Shown: positions 27,395 to 35,401 of the stretch, in pieces | Layout: every line of letters starts with the position of its first letter | Numbering within the stretch: position 1 is the first letter of the stretch | Origin: Kitasatospora sp. SUK 42 | Lineage (GTDB): Bacteria; Actinomycetota; Actinomycetes; Streptomycetales; Streptomycetaceae | DNA: 64,000 nucleotides | Assembly (NCBI RefSeq): GCF_015776785.2 | Contig: NZ_LFMD02000002.1 | Coordinates: forward strand, 490,125 to 554,124 | Direction: 5' to 3' | Notes under the pieces: generated by a model | Databases searched by the model: none | Seen by the model: only the letters and a program-made list of their open reading frames with translations | What the model was told of the DNA's origin: nothing | Position numbers and translations under genes: made by a program

Positions 27395-28760
27395 GGGTCA
27401 GCTCCTGGGGGCGGGGGACGGCGGGGGTGGGTTGTGCGCGACCGGCGGGGGCGGGCGGCGCGAAGCCGGTCCAGGCGGTGCGGTCGGGCAGCCGGTGGAC
27501 GGTCCGGCCGGTGACGGCGTTGAGGATGACCGCGGCCCGATGGGCGCCGAGGCCGAGGTCGGGGGTGCCGACGCCGTGGGTGTGCAGTTCGGCGTTCTGG
27601 ACGTAGAGGCCGCCGGTGAGTTCGGGCCGGGTGGCGACCCGGTGGTCGAGGTCGACCCGGTAGCGCCCGGCCTCGTCCCAGTCGATCAGGTGGGCGAGCG
27701 GTTCCAGCGCGGCCGGGCGGGCGGCGCGGTAGCCGGTGGCGAGCACCACGGCGTCGGTGCGCAGCACGTGTTCGGTGCCGGAGTCGGTGTGCCGGCAGCG
27801 CAGTTCGAGGCCGCCGCAGGGGCCGGGGCGGGCGTCGTCGACGGCGGTGCCGGGGGTGATCTCGACCGGGGCGGTGTCGATCGCGCGGCCGATGGTGCGC
27901 TCGTAGAGGTGGTCGTGGATCTCGGCGAGGGTCTCGGCGCTGGCGGCCTTGTGCAGCTGCCACTGGGCGGCGACCAGGGCGTCCCGGACGGGGGCGGGCA
28001 GGCTGTGGAAGTAGCGGGTGTAGTCGGGGGTGAAGTGCTCCAGGCCGAGCTTGGAGTACTCCATCGGCGCGAGCGCCCTGGTCCGGGTGAGCCAGCGCAG
28101 CCGGACGCCGTCGTCGTGGCGGCGCAGCAGGTCGAGGAAGACCTCGGCGCCGGACTGTCCGCTGCCGACCACGGTGATGTCCCGGACGTCGGCGAGGCCG
28201 TCGCGGCGGTCCAGGTAGTCGGCGGAGTGGAAGGCGCCCGGGTGGCCGGCCAGGGCGGCGAAGGCCTCGGGCAGCACGGGCCGGGTGCCGACGCCGAGGG
28301 CGAGGTTGCGGGCCCGTGCGGTGGAGCGCCGGCCGGTCTCGGTGTCGGTCAGTTCGGCCCGGAACAGGCCGTCCTCCCAGTGCAGCGCGGTGACCTCGGT
28401 GCCGAAGCGGCAGTTGGCGAGCCGCTCGGCGGCCCAGCGGCAGTAGTGGTCGTACTCGCGCCGGGGCAGCTGGAAGCGTTCGGCGAAGTAGAACGGGAAC
28501 AGCCGGTCCTGTGCGCGCAGGTAGTTGAGGAAGGACCACGGGCTGGTCGGGTCGACCAGGGAGACCAGGTCGGCGAGGAAGGGCACCTGCATCCGGGCTC
28601 CGTCCACCAGCATGCCGTGGTGCCAGCGGAACTCCGGGCGCTGGTCGCAGAAGAGCGTGCGCAGGCCGGGTACGGGCTCGGCGAGTGCGGCGAGCGAGAG
28701 GTTGAACGGGCCGATGCCGACGCCGAGCAGGTCGTACGGAGGGGGTGTCGAGGTGTCCAC
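27372..28760 (-). CDS. FAD-dependent lysine/diamine N-hydroxylase (IucD/DesB family)
   Basis: 462-residue flavin monooxygenase which hydroxylates the terminal amine of lysine or cadaverine with NADPH and oxygen. The FAD site is LLGVGIGPFNLSLAALAE (residues 11-28), the NADPH site is DITVVGSGQSGAEVFLDLLR, and the late motif is VVLATGYRAARPAAL. WRHHGMLVDGARMQVPFLADLV is the family's substrate-side segment. GTG at 28760; 9 bp after the acyltransferase stop. No PLP decarboxylase is in the operon, which favours lysine itself as substrate, as in aerobactin synthesis; this cannot be proven by eye. Confidence 0.92.
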   Translation of the reverse strand: MDTSTPPPYDLLGVGIGPFNLSLAALAEPVPGLRTLFCDQRPEFRWHHGMLVDGARMQVPFLADLVSLVDPTSPWSFLNYLRAQDRLFPFYFAERFQLPRREYDHYCRWAAERLANCRFGTEVTALHWEDGLFRAELTDTETGRRSTARARNLALGVGTRPVLPEAFAALAGHPGAFHSADYLDRRDGLADVRDITVVGSGQSGAEVFLDLLRRHDDGVRLRWLTRTRALAPMEYSKLGLEHFTPDYTRYFHSLPAPVRDALVAAQWQLHKAASAETLAEIHDHLYERTIGRAIDTAPVEITPGTAVDDARPGPCGGLELRCRHTDSGTEHVLRTDAVVLATGYRAARPAALEPLAHLIDWDEAGRYRVDLDHRVATRPELTGGLYVQNAELHTHGVGTPDLGLGAHRAAVILNAVTGRTVHRLPDRTAWTGFAPPAPAGRAQPTPAVPRPQELTRAATVGR

Positions 28761-28769
28761 AGGGGTGTC

Positions 28770-29342
28770 CTAGGCGGGAAGTGCGGGGGGTAGGGCCCGG
28801 TCGCGGACCATCAGGGCGGCGCGCTTGCCGGGCAGGTCGAGTTCGGCGGCGGCCCGGAATCCGGCCCGTTCGAAGGCCCGGACGGAGCGCCGGTTGCGCA
28901 CGTCCGGTTCGGCCAGCACCCGTTCGCAGGCCTCGCACTGACGGAGGATCAGTTCGGTCAGTGCGGCCAGCAGTACGGCGCCCAGGCCGCGGCCGCGGCG
29001 GGTGGCGGGGCCGAGCAGCAGGTGCACGCCGGTGTCGTGCGGCCGGGCCCGGTAGTGCCGGGCGAGCGGGTCGAGGTCGGCGCGGTAGACCTCCCAGTAG
29101 CTCATCGGCACGCCGTCGAGCAGGCCGAGGCAGGGCACGCTGCGGCCGTCGCCGTCGAGTTGGGCCCGGACGTGCCGTTCGGTGACGGCGGGCGGCCCGG
29201 CGAGCTCCCAGAACTCGTCGACCTCGGGGTCGTTCATCCATCCGGCGAGCAGCTCCAGGTCGGCGGGCAGCCGGACCGGGCTGAGCCTGAACTCGCCGGC
29301 CGGGGTGGGGACGGCGCCCCACCCGGGCAGGTCGTCCAGCAT
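28770..29342 (-). CDS. GNAT acyltransferase for hydroxamate formation (IucB/DesC family)
   Basis: 190 residues, one GNAT fold. The acyl-CoA loop is ATRRGRGLGAVLLAALTELI; the family-specific C-terminus is RVLAEPDVRNRRSVRAFERA GF, ending in ELDLPGKRAALMVRDRA, as in siderophore N-acyltransferases. MSYWEVYRADLDPLARHYRA supplies the substrate face. It should acylate the N-hydroxyl amine made by the adjacent hydroxylase, with acetyl- or succinyl-CoA as donor. The ATG at 29342 overlaps the upstream synthetase stop by 1 bp (TGATG), so the genes are coupled. Confidence 0.91.
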   Translation of the reverse strand: MLDDLPGWGAVPTPAGEFRLSPVRLPADLELLAGWMNDPEVDEFWELAGPPAVTERHVRAQLDGDGRSVPCLGLLDGVPMSYWEVYRADLDPLARHYRARPHDTGVHLLLGPATRRGRGLGAVLLAALTELILRQCEACERVLAEPDVRNRRSVRAFERAGFRAAAELDLPGKRAALMVRDRALPPALPA

Positions 29343-31156
29343 CAGAGGTCCGCCACCGGGTTGGGGATGTCCACGTACACGGACTGGGTGGCGACCGGGC
29401 CGACCAGCTCGTCCAGGCCGTTGATCCGGGTGAGCAGGTTGGCCTTGCAGGGCAGGGTGGGCGCGTCCAGCAGCAGGGCGGGCAGCGCCGAGCCGGTGGC
29501 GGTCGCCTGCGGGCCGGCCAGGAACCGGCGCAGTCCGGCCAGCAGCACCGTCTCGTCGGCCAGTTGCTGGGAGCCGAAGGCGCCGATCAGGCCGAGCACG
29601 TGGTTGATGCCGAGGTAGTAGGCGAAGTGGTGGTCGATCACCGTGTCGGGCAGGAAGGTGTCGCTCTCGGCGCCGAGCCCGGGCAGCCGGGCGGTGAGCC
29701 GCTCGGCGGCGCTCTCCCGGAAGTAGTAGCCCTGGTTGTCGCGGTAGCGGCCGCCGCTGGGCCAGCCCTCGGCGTCCAGCAGGACGAGGCTGTTCTGCTG
29801 GTGCGCCTCCAGGGCGATGCCGCCCTGCCCGTCGAGCCACAGGGCGGGCAGCACGACCGCGTCCAGGTAGCGCAGGAACCATTCGGCGGCCACGGTGCGC
29901 ACCGGTCGACCGCAGCGCGCGGAGAGCGAGCGCAGGATGTCGCGGAGCCGGGACGGCACGGTGGTGCCGGTGCCGAGCGGCTGTTCGGCGACCAGCCCGG
30001 CCACGCACAGCGCGCGGTCGGTCGGGGCGAACGGCTGGGCGCGCAGCACGGTGTCCAGGCCGCCCGGGTCGCCGAGGCCGGGGTGGTCGACGCCGATCCA
30101 GGCCGGGTCGCGGACGATGTCGAAGCCGGGGTGGGCGGCCTGCCATTCGGCGGCCAGCCCGCTCTCCAGCAGCCGGTGCACCTCCAGGCCGCGGTGGAGT
30201 TCCTTGCGCAGGTTCTCCCGGCGGGAGTTGGTGATCCGCAGGCCGAGCGAGAGCTTGAGCATCCACGGCGTGCCGGGCCGGTAGACGGTGCGCACCGAGG
30301 AGGTGGGGTACCAGGGCTCGCCGGACGGGCCGAGGTCGTGCAGCAGCCCGTCGGCGAGCAGTTCGGCGACGACCGGGCGGTGGGCGAGCTCGCGGGCCTG
30401 CCAGGGGTGCAGCGGCAGGGCGGCGGTGCCGGGCGGCAGGGCGGCGCGGTCGCCGAGCAGGTCCGCGGTGAGCCGGTCGGCGCTCTCGGCGACGGCGGAG
30501 CCGGCCGCGAGCAGTTCGCGGTCGACCGCGTACCAGTGCAGTTGGAAGGAGCCGTGCAGTTCGGGCGAGTAGGCGGCGCTCTGGGCCGGGCCGAGGCCGT
30601 CGCGGCTCTTCGGGGTGGGGTGCAGCGGGTGGCCGAGCAGCAGGGCCTGTTCGGCGGCGAGGAAGTGCGAGCGCTCGGGCCCGCCGGGTTCGGCGGCGGT
30701 GCGGCGGTGGGCGAGGATCTCGGTGGTGCGCATGACCGAGTCGGCGACCCGGGCGGCGAGGTCGGCGACCTGTCCGGGGTCGGGCCGTTCGGCGGCCGCG
30801 GCGGCGAGCAGCGCGGCGGTGGTGACGGCGTCGACCGGGGCGTCGGCGGTGCCCTCGCCGGCCGAGAGGGTGGCCGGGTCGAAGCGGTGCCAGCCGCCGG
30901 GCGACCAGTAGCGGACGGGCGCGGTGAGCCGGGCGGCGCCGCCGAGGACGTCGATCCGCAGTCGGCCGTCCGGGCCGGGCCGGGCTCCGGTCTCCCGCGT
31001 CCAGCAGCGCAACAGGGCCTCCAGGGCGGCCTGTTCGGCGGCGACGGCGGGGTCGGGGTGCAGCAGCGGGTCGGGTCCCGGCCCGCCCTTCGACTGCCGG
31101 GCGGGGTCCACGGGCTGCGACGGTACGGGCGGGGCTCCGGTGAGGGCGGTGCTCAA
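29342..31156 (-). CDS. NRPS-independent siderophore synthetase, IucA-like
   Basis: About 604-residue IucA/IucC family ligase, first gene of the operon. ATP-binding marks are GHPLHPTPKSRDG (residues 175-187) and ALPLHPWQARELAHRPVV (246-263). YPTSSVRTVYRPGTPWMLKL and LRITNSRRENLRKELHRGLE follow. The TTG at 31156 (encoding MSTALTGAPPVPSQ) is chosen because AAGGAG lies 5 nt upstream; the upstream in-frame extension would run through the iron box and is rejected. It is clearly divergent in sequence from the second synthetase, as expected if each performs a different condensation on citrate. Confidence 0.9.
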   Translation of the reverse strand: MSTALTGAPPVPSQPVDPARQSKGGPGPDPLLHPDPAVAAEQAALEALLRCWTRETGARPGPDGRLRIDVLGGAARLTAPVRYWSPGGWHRFDPATLSAGEGTADAPVDAVTTAALLAAAAAERPDPGQVADLAARVADSVMRTTEILAHRRTAAEPGGPERSHFLAAEQALLLGHPLHPTPKSRDGLGPAQSAAYSPELHGSFQLHWYAVDRELLAAGSAVAESADRLTADLLGDRAALPPGTAALPLHPWQARELAHRPVVAELLADGLLHDLGPSGEPWYPTSSVRTVYRPGTPWMLKLSLGLRITNSRRENLRKELHRGLEVHRLLESGLAAEWQAAHPGFDIVRDPAWIGVDHPGLGDPGGLDTVLRAQPFAPTDRALCVAGLVAEQPLGTGTTVPSRLRDILRSLSARCGRPVRTVAAEWFLRYLDAVVLPALWLDGQGGIALEAHQQNSLVLLDAEGWPSGGRYRDNQGYYFRESAAERLTARLPGLGAESDTFLPDTVIDHHFAYYLGINHVLGLIGAFGSQQLADETVLLAGLRRFLAGPQATATGSALPALLLDAPTLPCKANLLTRINGLDELVGPVATQSVYVDIPNPVADL

Positions 31157-31233
31157 GGCTGCTCCTTGGGGCGCGTGGGGGTGCGGACGCGGGCTGCTGG
31201 TGGAGGGGATCGGCGGGCGCTCGCACCGTCGCG

Positions 31234-31252
31234 TCAGGTAAGGGTTACCTAT
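31234..31252. promoter_or_regulatory. Iron box (DmdR/IdeR-type) of the siderophore operon
   Basis: TCAGGTAAGGGTTACCTAT contains the perfect dyad AGGTAA-GGG-TTACCT (31236-31250), matching the actinobacterial iron-box pattern. It lies 78 bp upstream of the first siderophore gene, where the promoter -10 region would be. Iron-loaded DmdR should repress it. Confidence 0.85.
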
Positions 31253-31494
31253 CCCTGATGGGTGATCACAAGGAAGGCTCACTCGTCCAGGTGAAGATCG
31301 AGGGTTGTCCGCCCCCGGACGGCATCACCTTGCTGTAACGGTGGGGCGGCCGCTCCCCCTCATCACGGATCGGTGACCTCCGCCCGGCACCGCAACCTCG
31401 GGGGCGGCGCCGACCGTCCTGGTCTGCAATGGAAGACTCCAGGGCGGCGAGCCGCCGCACGACAGTCCGACCGAGCACAGGGGGAAGCGCACAG

Positions 31495-32673
31495 ATGCCA
31501 TCGATCCACCGGTCAGCCCTGGCTGCCGCGCTCGTCACGGGAACACTGCTCGCCGCGAGCGCCTGCGGGCCCGACGGTCCGGCCGGCGGCGAGCACGCCG
31601 CGCCGCCCGTCGCCACCGGGACGACCGGCTCCGCCGCCCCGGGCGGTGGCGGCGTCATCGGCGGGATCACCCTGCCGTCCGGCCTGCCGACCAGCCTGCT
31701 GGAGGGCCTGCCGAAGACCTGGGACGACCTGCGGAAGTGGAAGTTCGAGGACTGGGACAAGTGGGCGTCCAAGCACGTCTTCAACAACCCGGTGGTGAAG
31801 GACTTCTGGAACCCGGACAAGATGGGCGACGCCAAGCCGGCGGACCCGGCACCGCCCACCGCCAAGCCGGCCGCCGACGACGGCGGGACCGACCCGGAGC
31901 CCGCGGTGGTCAAGGCCGTGCCGGCGCCCCGCCCGTACCTCAAGCAGCCCTCCGGCAAGGTGTTCTTCTCCGCCCAGGGCGGCCGCGGCAACTGCTCGGC
32001 CACGGTGATCGCCGATCCGCAGCACCCGGGCAAGAGCAACCTGGTCTGGACGGCCGCCCACTGCGTGCACGAGGGCAAGGGCGGCAACTTCTACAAGGAC
32101 CTGGTGTTCGTCCCCGCCTACAACAACTCGGGCGCCTCCAGCGGCGGGAAGAAGGCCCCGCTGTCCGAGCTGGCCCCGCTCGGCACCTGGTGGGCCGACC
32201 AGGTCGTCACCTCCCCGCAGTGGATGGTCGAGGGCGGTCCCACCGGCGACGCCGCCAACCAGTACGACTTCGCCGTGATGCGGGTGCACAACCAGAACGA
32301 CACCGGCAAGTCCCTGGAGGAGACGGTCGGTTCGGCCGCCCCGGTGTGGTTCGACGCGCCCCGCGACCAGCTCAAGGTCTCGGCCTCCGGCTACCCGCTG
32401 GTCAAGCCCTTCGACGGCCAGGAGCTGTACCGGTGCGACGGCGGCAAGCCGACCCGGCTGTCCTTCGACGCCAAGCGCCCGGCCATGCTGACCATCGGCT
32501 GCGACATGACCCAGGGCGCCAGCGGCGGCGGCTGGTTCGCCACCATGCCGGACGGTCGGACCGCGCTGGTCAGCAACACCTCGATCGGCACCCAGGACCA
32601 CACCTCGCTGAGCGGCCCGTACCTGGAGACGGTCGCCAAGCAGGCCCTGGACTGGATCTCCAGGAAGCAGTAG
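31495..32673 (+). CDS. Secreted trypsin-like (S1) serine protease lipoprotein, active form
   Basis: About 392 residues. The signal peptide HRSALAAALVTGTLLAASAC ends in lipobox ASAC, followed by GPDGPAGG. A putative prodomain (about residues 60-120) has the W-rich pattern WDDLRKWKFEDWDKW. The catalytic triad is complete: His189 in VWTAAHCVHEG, Asp258 in NQYDFAVMRV, Ser343 in MTQGASGGGWFA. Cys residues flanking the His and Ser are typical. The ATG at 31495 has GGGGGAAG upstream. A paralog follows 40 bp downstream. Its presumed location is the outer face of the membrane; substrate unknown. Confidence 0.9.
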   Translation: MPSIHRSALAAALVTGTLLAASACGPDGPAGGEHAAPPVATGTTGSAAPGGGGVIGGITLPSGLPTSLLEGLPKTWDDLRKWKFEDWDKWASKHVFNNPVVKDFWNPDKMGDAKPADPAPPTAKPAADDGGTDPEPAVVKAVPAPRPYLKQPSGKVFFSAQGGRGNCSATVIADPQHPGKSNLVWTAAHCVHEGKGGNFYKDLVFVPAYNNSGASSGGKKAPLSELAPLGTWWADQVVTSPQWMVEGGPTGDAANQYDFAVMRVHNQNDTGKSLEETVGSAAPVWFDAPRDQLKVSASGYPLVKPFDGQELYRCDGGKPTRLSFDAKRPAMLTIGCDMTQGASGGGWFATMPDGRTALVSNTSIGTQDHTSLSGPYLETVAKQALDWISRKQ

Positions 32674-32713
32674 CCGCACCCGCGGCCGGTACCACCACGG
32701 GGGACGACGCACC

Positions 32714-33832
32714 ATGCCGATCACCAGCAGCAGGGCCCACAGGCTCACCACGGCCGGCGCCGCGCTGCTCGCCGCGCTCACGCTCAGCGCGGCCGCCTGC
32801 GGACCGGACGGCCCGGCCGCCCCGGCCGCGCCGCCCGCCGCGCTCCCCAAGGCCGCGCCGACCAGCCTGGGCGACCTGAGCGGCTGGAAGCTGGAGGACT
32901 GGTCCCGGTACGTCGCCGACAGCGGCTTCAGCGGCCAGCCGGCCGCCGGCTACTGGTCGACCGCCCGGATGGACGCCGCCCGGGCCCGGGCCACCCCGGA
33001 GTACTCGCTGACCTCCGCCGCGCCGGAGACCGTCCAGCGGGACGCCCCGCCGGCCCCGGTCCCGGCCGAGGCCCAGCCGCACCCGTACGGCCCCGGCACG
33101 GCCGTGGTCGGCCGGCTGTTCCTGAGCACGGCGCAGGGCGACGCCGCCTGCTCCGGCACGGTGGTCTCCGACCCGGCCAACCCGGGCCGCAGCAACCTGG
33201 TCTACACCGCCGCGCACTGCCTGCACGACGGCAAGGGCGGCGGCTGGGTGAAGAACCTGGTCTTCGTGCCCGGCTACAACCGGGACGGCCGGGCGGCCCG
33301 CGGCAAGCCGTCCCCCGACCAGCAGGCCGCCCCGTACGGCCGGTGGACGGCGGTGCGCGCGCTGGTGTCGCCGACCTGGCTCCAGGAGAGCGGCGCCGGC
33401 CCGCGCAGCCAGTACGACTACGGGATCGTCCGGGTGCGCGGCGAGTCCGGCTCCGGCCCGTCCCTGGAGGAGGCGGTCGGCGGCTCCGTCCCGGTGTGGT
33501 TCAACGCCCCGCGCGAGCAGATCACCTCGGCCGCCGCCCACGGCTACCCGGTGGAGCGGCCGTTCGACGGCCTGGAGCTGGAGCGCTGCGTCTCCCCCGC
33601 CCCGCCGGGCCGGCTGTCCTTCGACCGGACCCGGCCGCCGATGTACGTGATCGGCTGCACCATGACCGGCGGGGCCGCGGGCGGGGGCTGGTTCATCACC
33701 AGGGACGGCAAGCCCAACCTGGTCAGCGTCAGCGCGCTCGGCGACCGCAACCCGGCCGGGTACCTGGCCGGGCCCTCGCTGCAGGACCAGGCGAAGCAGG
33801 CGTTCGACTACTTCGCCAAGAACGTCAGGTAG
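32714..33832 (+). CDS. S1-like serine protease paralog with Ser to Ala at the nucleophile (pseudoprotease)
   Basis: 372 residues, a tandem paralog of the preceding gene with the same layout. The signal peptide ends in lipobox SAAAC, followed by GPDGPAAP, then a W-rich prodomain (SGWKLEDWSRYV) and an S1 domain. His168 (YTAAHCLHDG) and Asp235 (SQYDYGIVRV) are kept. At the nucleophile the sequence is MTGGAAGGGWF: codon GCG (33677-33679) encodes Ala322 where the paralog has Ser343 (AGC). Surrounding residues and reading frame are intact, so this is not a decayed gene. It is probably catalytically dead, perhaps a substrate-binding or regulatory partner of its neighbour (inferred). Confidence 0.88.
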   Translation: MPITSSRAHRLTTAGAALLAALTLSAAACGPDGPAAPAAPPAALPKAAPTSLGDLSGWKLEDWSRYVADSGFSGQPAAGYWSTARMDAARARATPEYSLTSAAPETVQRDAPPAPVPAEAQPHPYGPGTAVVGRLFLSTAQGDAACSGTVVSDPANPGRSNLVYTAAHCLHDGKGGGWVKNLVFVPGYNRDGRAARGKPSPDQQAAPYGRWTAVRALVSPTWLQESGAGPRSQYDYGIVRVRGESGSGPSLEEAVGGSVPVWFNAPREQITSAAAHGYPVERPFDGLELERCVSPAPPGRLSFDRTRPPMYVIGCTMTGGAAGGGWFITRDGKPNLVSVSALGDRNPAGYLAGPSLQDQAKQAFDYFAKNVR

Positions 33833-33853
33833 CGCGCCCCCGCCGCAGAGCGC

Positions 33854-33887
33854 GAAGGGCCCCGGACGCGATCGTCCGGGGCCCTTC
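33854..33887. terminator. Bidirectional terminator, 14-bp perfect stem
   Basis: GAAGGGCCCCGGAC (33854-33867) pairs perfectly with 33874-33887 around a 6-nt loop, between the pseudoprotease gene and convergent hflX. Confidence 0.9.
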
Positions 33888-33898
33888 ACACGCGGCGG

Positions 33899-35401
33899 TC
33901 AGCCCTGCAGGGCCACCGCGAAGTGCTCCAGCTCCGCGGCCAGCTCGGCCGGCACCTTGGCGTGCAGCAGGGTGCCCTCGCCGGTGTGCTCGGCGCCGAG
34001 CAGCTCGCCCTCCTTGTGCACCCGGGAGACCAGGGCCCCCTGGGTGTACGGCACCAGGGCCCGCACCTCGACGGCCGGGCGCGGCAGCTCGTCGTCGATG
34101 AGCTTCAGCAGCTCCTCCATGCCCTCACCGGTGCGGGCCGACACCACGATGGCGTGCGGCTCGCGGCGCAGCAGCCGCTGCAGCACGTGCGGGTCGGCGG
34201 CGTCCGCCTTGTTGATCACCACGATCTCCGGCACGTTCTGCGCGTCGACCGAGACGATGACCTCGCGGACGGAGGCCAGCTGCGTCTCCGGCTCGGGGTG
34301 CGAGCCGTCGACCACGTGCAGGATGAGGTCCGCGTCGGCGACCTCCTCCATGGTCGAGCGGAAGGCCTCGACCAGGTGGTGCGGCAGGTGCCGGACGAAG
34401 CCGACGGTGTCGGCCAGGGTGTAGACCCGGCCGCTCGGGGTCTGGGCCCGGCGCACGGTCGGGTCCAGGGTGGCGAACAGCGCGTTCTCCACCAGGACGC
34501 CCGCGCCGGTGAGCCGGTTGAGCAGGGAGGACTTGCCGGCGTTGGTGTAGCCGGCGATGGCCACGGACGGCACCTGGTGGCGCCGGCGCTCCTGGCGCTT
34601 GGTGTCGCGGCCCTTCTTCATGTCGGCGATCTCCTTGCGGAGCTTCGCCATCTTCTCGCGGATCCGGCGCCGGTCGGTCTCGATCTTGGTCTCACCGGGG
34701 CCACGGGTGGCCATGCCGCCGCCGGAGGAACCGGAGCCACCACCACCCATCTGCCGGGACAGCGACTGACCCCAGCCGCGCAGTCGCGGCAGCATGTACT
34801 GCATCTGCGCGAGCGAGACCTGCGCCTTGCCCTCCCGGGACTTGGCGTGCTGGGCGAAGATGTCCAGGATCAGGGCCGTCCGGTCGACGACCTTGACCTT
34901 GACCACGTCCTCCAGGTGGATCAGCTGGCCGGGGGTGAGCTCACCGTCGCAGACCACGGTGTCGGCGCCGGTGGAGGCGACGATGTCGCGCAGCTCCTGC
35001 GCCTTGCCGGAGCCGATGTAGGTGGCGGCGTCGGGCTTGTCGCGGCGCTGGATGACGCCGTCCAGCACCTCGGAGCCGGCCGTCTCGGCGAGCGCGGCGA
35101 GCTCGGCCATCGAGTTCTCCGCCTCCTCCAGCGTGCCGTCCGTCCAGACACCGACGAGCACCACGCGCTCCAGGCGCAGCTGGCGGTACTCGACCTCGGT
35201 GACGTCTTCGAGCTCGGTGGAGAGGCCGGCGACCCGGCGCAGGGCGGCGCGCTCGCTGCGGTCGTACTGGTCGCCGTCGTAGGTGTGGCCGAGGTCCTCG
35301 TCGATGGCCGCGAGGTCCTCGTCCATGAGGGCTTCCGCCCGCAGACCGTCGAGGCGGCGCGGGGCGTCGGCGTGGTCGCGGGTGTCGAACGTGGAGGTCA
35401 T
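33899..35401 (-). CDS. hflX: Ribosome-associated GTPase HflX
   Basis: 500 residues. HflX splits stalled or hibernating ribosomes under stress. The N-terminal HflX domain (RVVLVGVWTDGTLEEAENSM) is followed by a Gly-rich linker (QMGGGGSGSSGGGMATRGPG) and coiled coil (RRRIREKMAKLRKEIADMKK). The G domain has P-loop AIAGYTNAGKSSLLNRLTGA and G4 VVINKADAAD. The C-terminal ferredoxin-like domain ends the protein. The ATG at 35401 overlaps the RSH stop by 4 bp with AAAGGAC upstream, so translation may be coupled to the alarmone gene. Confidence 0.96.
   Translation of the reverse strand: MTSTFDTRDHADAPRRLDGLRAEALMDEDLAAIDEDLGHTYDGDQYDRSERAALRRVAGLSTELEDVTEVEYRQLRLERVVLVGVWTDGTLEEAENSMAELAALAETAGSEVLDGVIQRRDKPDAATYIGSGKAQELRDIVASTGADTVVCDGELTPGQLIHLEDVVKVKVVDRTALILDIFAQHAKSREGKAQVSLAQMQYMLPRLRGWGQSLSRQMGGGGSGSSGGGMATRGPGETKIETDRRRIREKMAKLRKEIADMKKGRDTKRQERRRHQVPSVAIAGYTNAGKSSLLNRLTGAGVLVENALFATLDPTVRRAQTPSGRVYTLADTVGFVRHLPHHLVEAFRSTMEEVADADLILHVVDGSHPEPETQLASVREVIVSVDAQNVPEIVVINKADAADPHVLQRLLRREPHAIVVSARTGEGMEELLKLIDDELPRPAVEVRALVPYTQGALVSRVHKEGELLGAEHTGEGTLLHAKVPAELAAELEHFAVALQG

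Noticed and set aside
23678..27514. A 1278-codon plus-strand open frame opposite the helicase and siderophore genes
   Set aside because: Low-complexity Gly/Val/Arg composition and exact opposition to genes with strong family motifs.
25571..31156. Desferrioxamine (desABCD) cluster
   Set aside because: There is no DesA-type decarboxylase and there are two different IucA/IucC synthetases instead of one.
31157..31282. Upstream extension of the first siderophore synthetase to 31282
   Set aside because: The extension would read through the iron box, and a TTG with AAGGAG at correct spacing lies at 31156.
32714..33832. Pseudogene call for the second protease paralog
   Set aside because: The frame, signal peptide, Cys pattern, His and Asp are intact; only the nucleophile differs, so it is kept as an expressed pseudoprotease.
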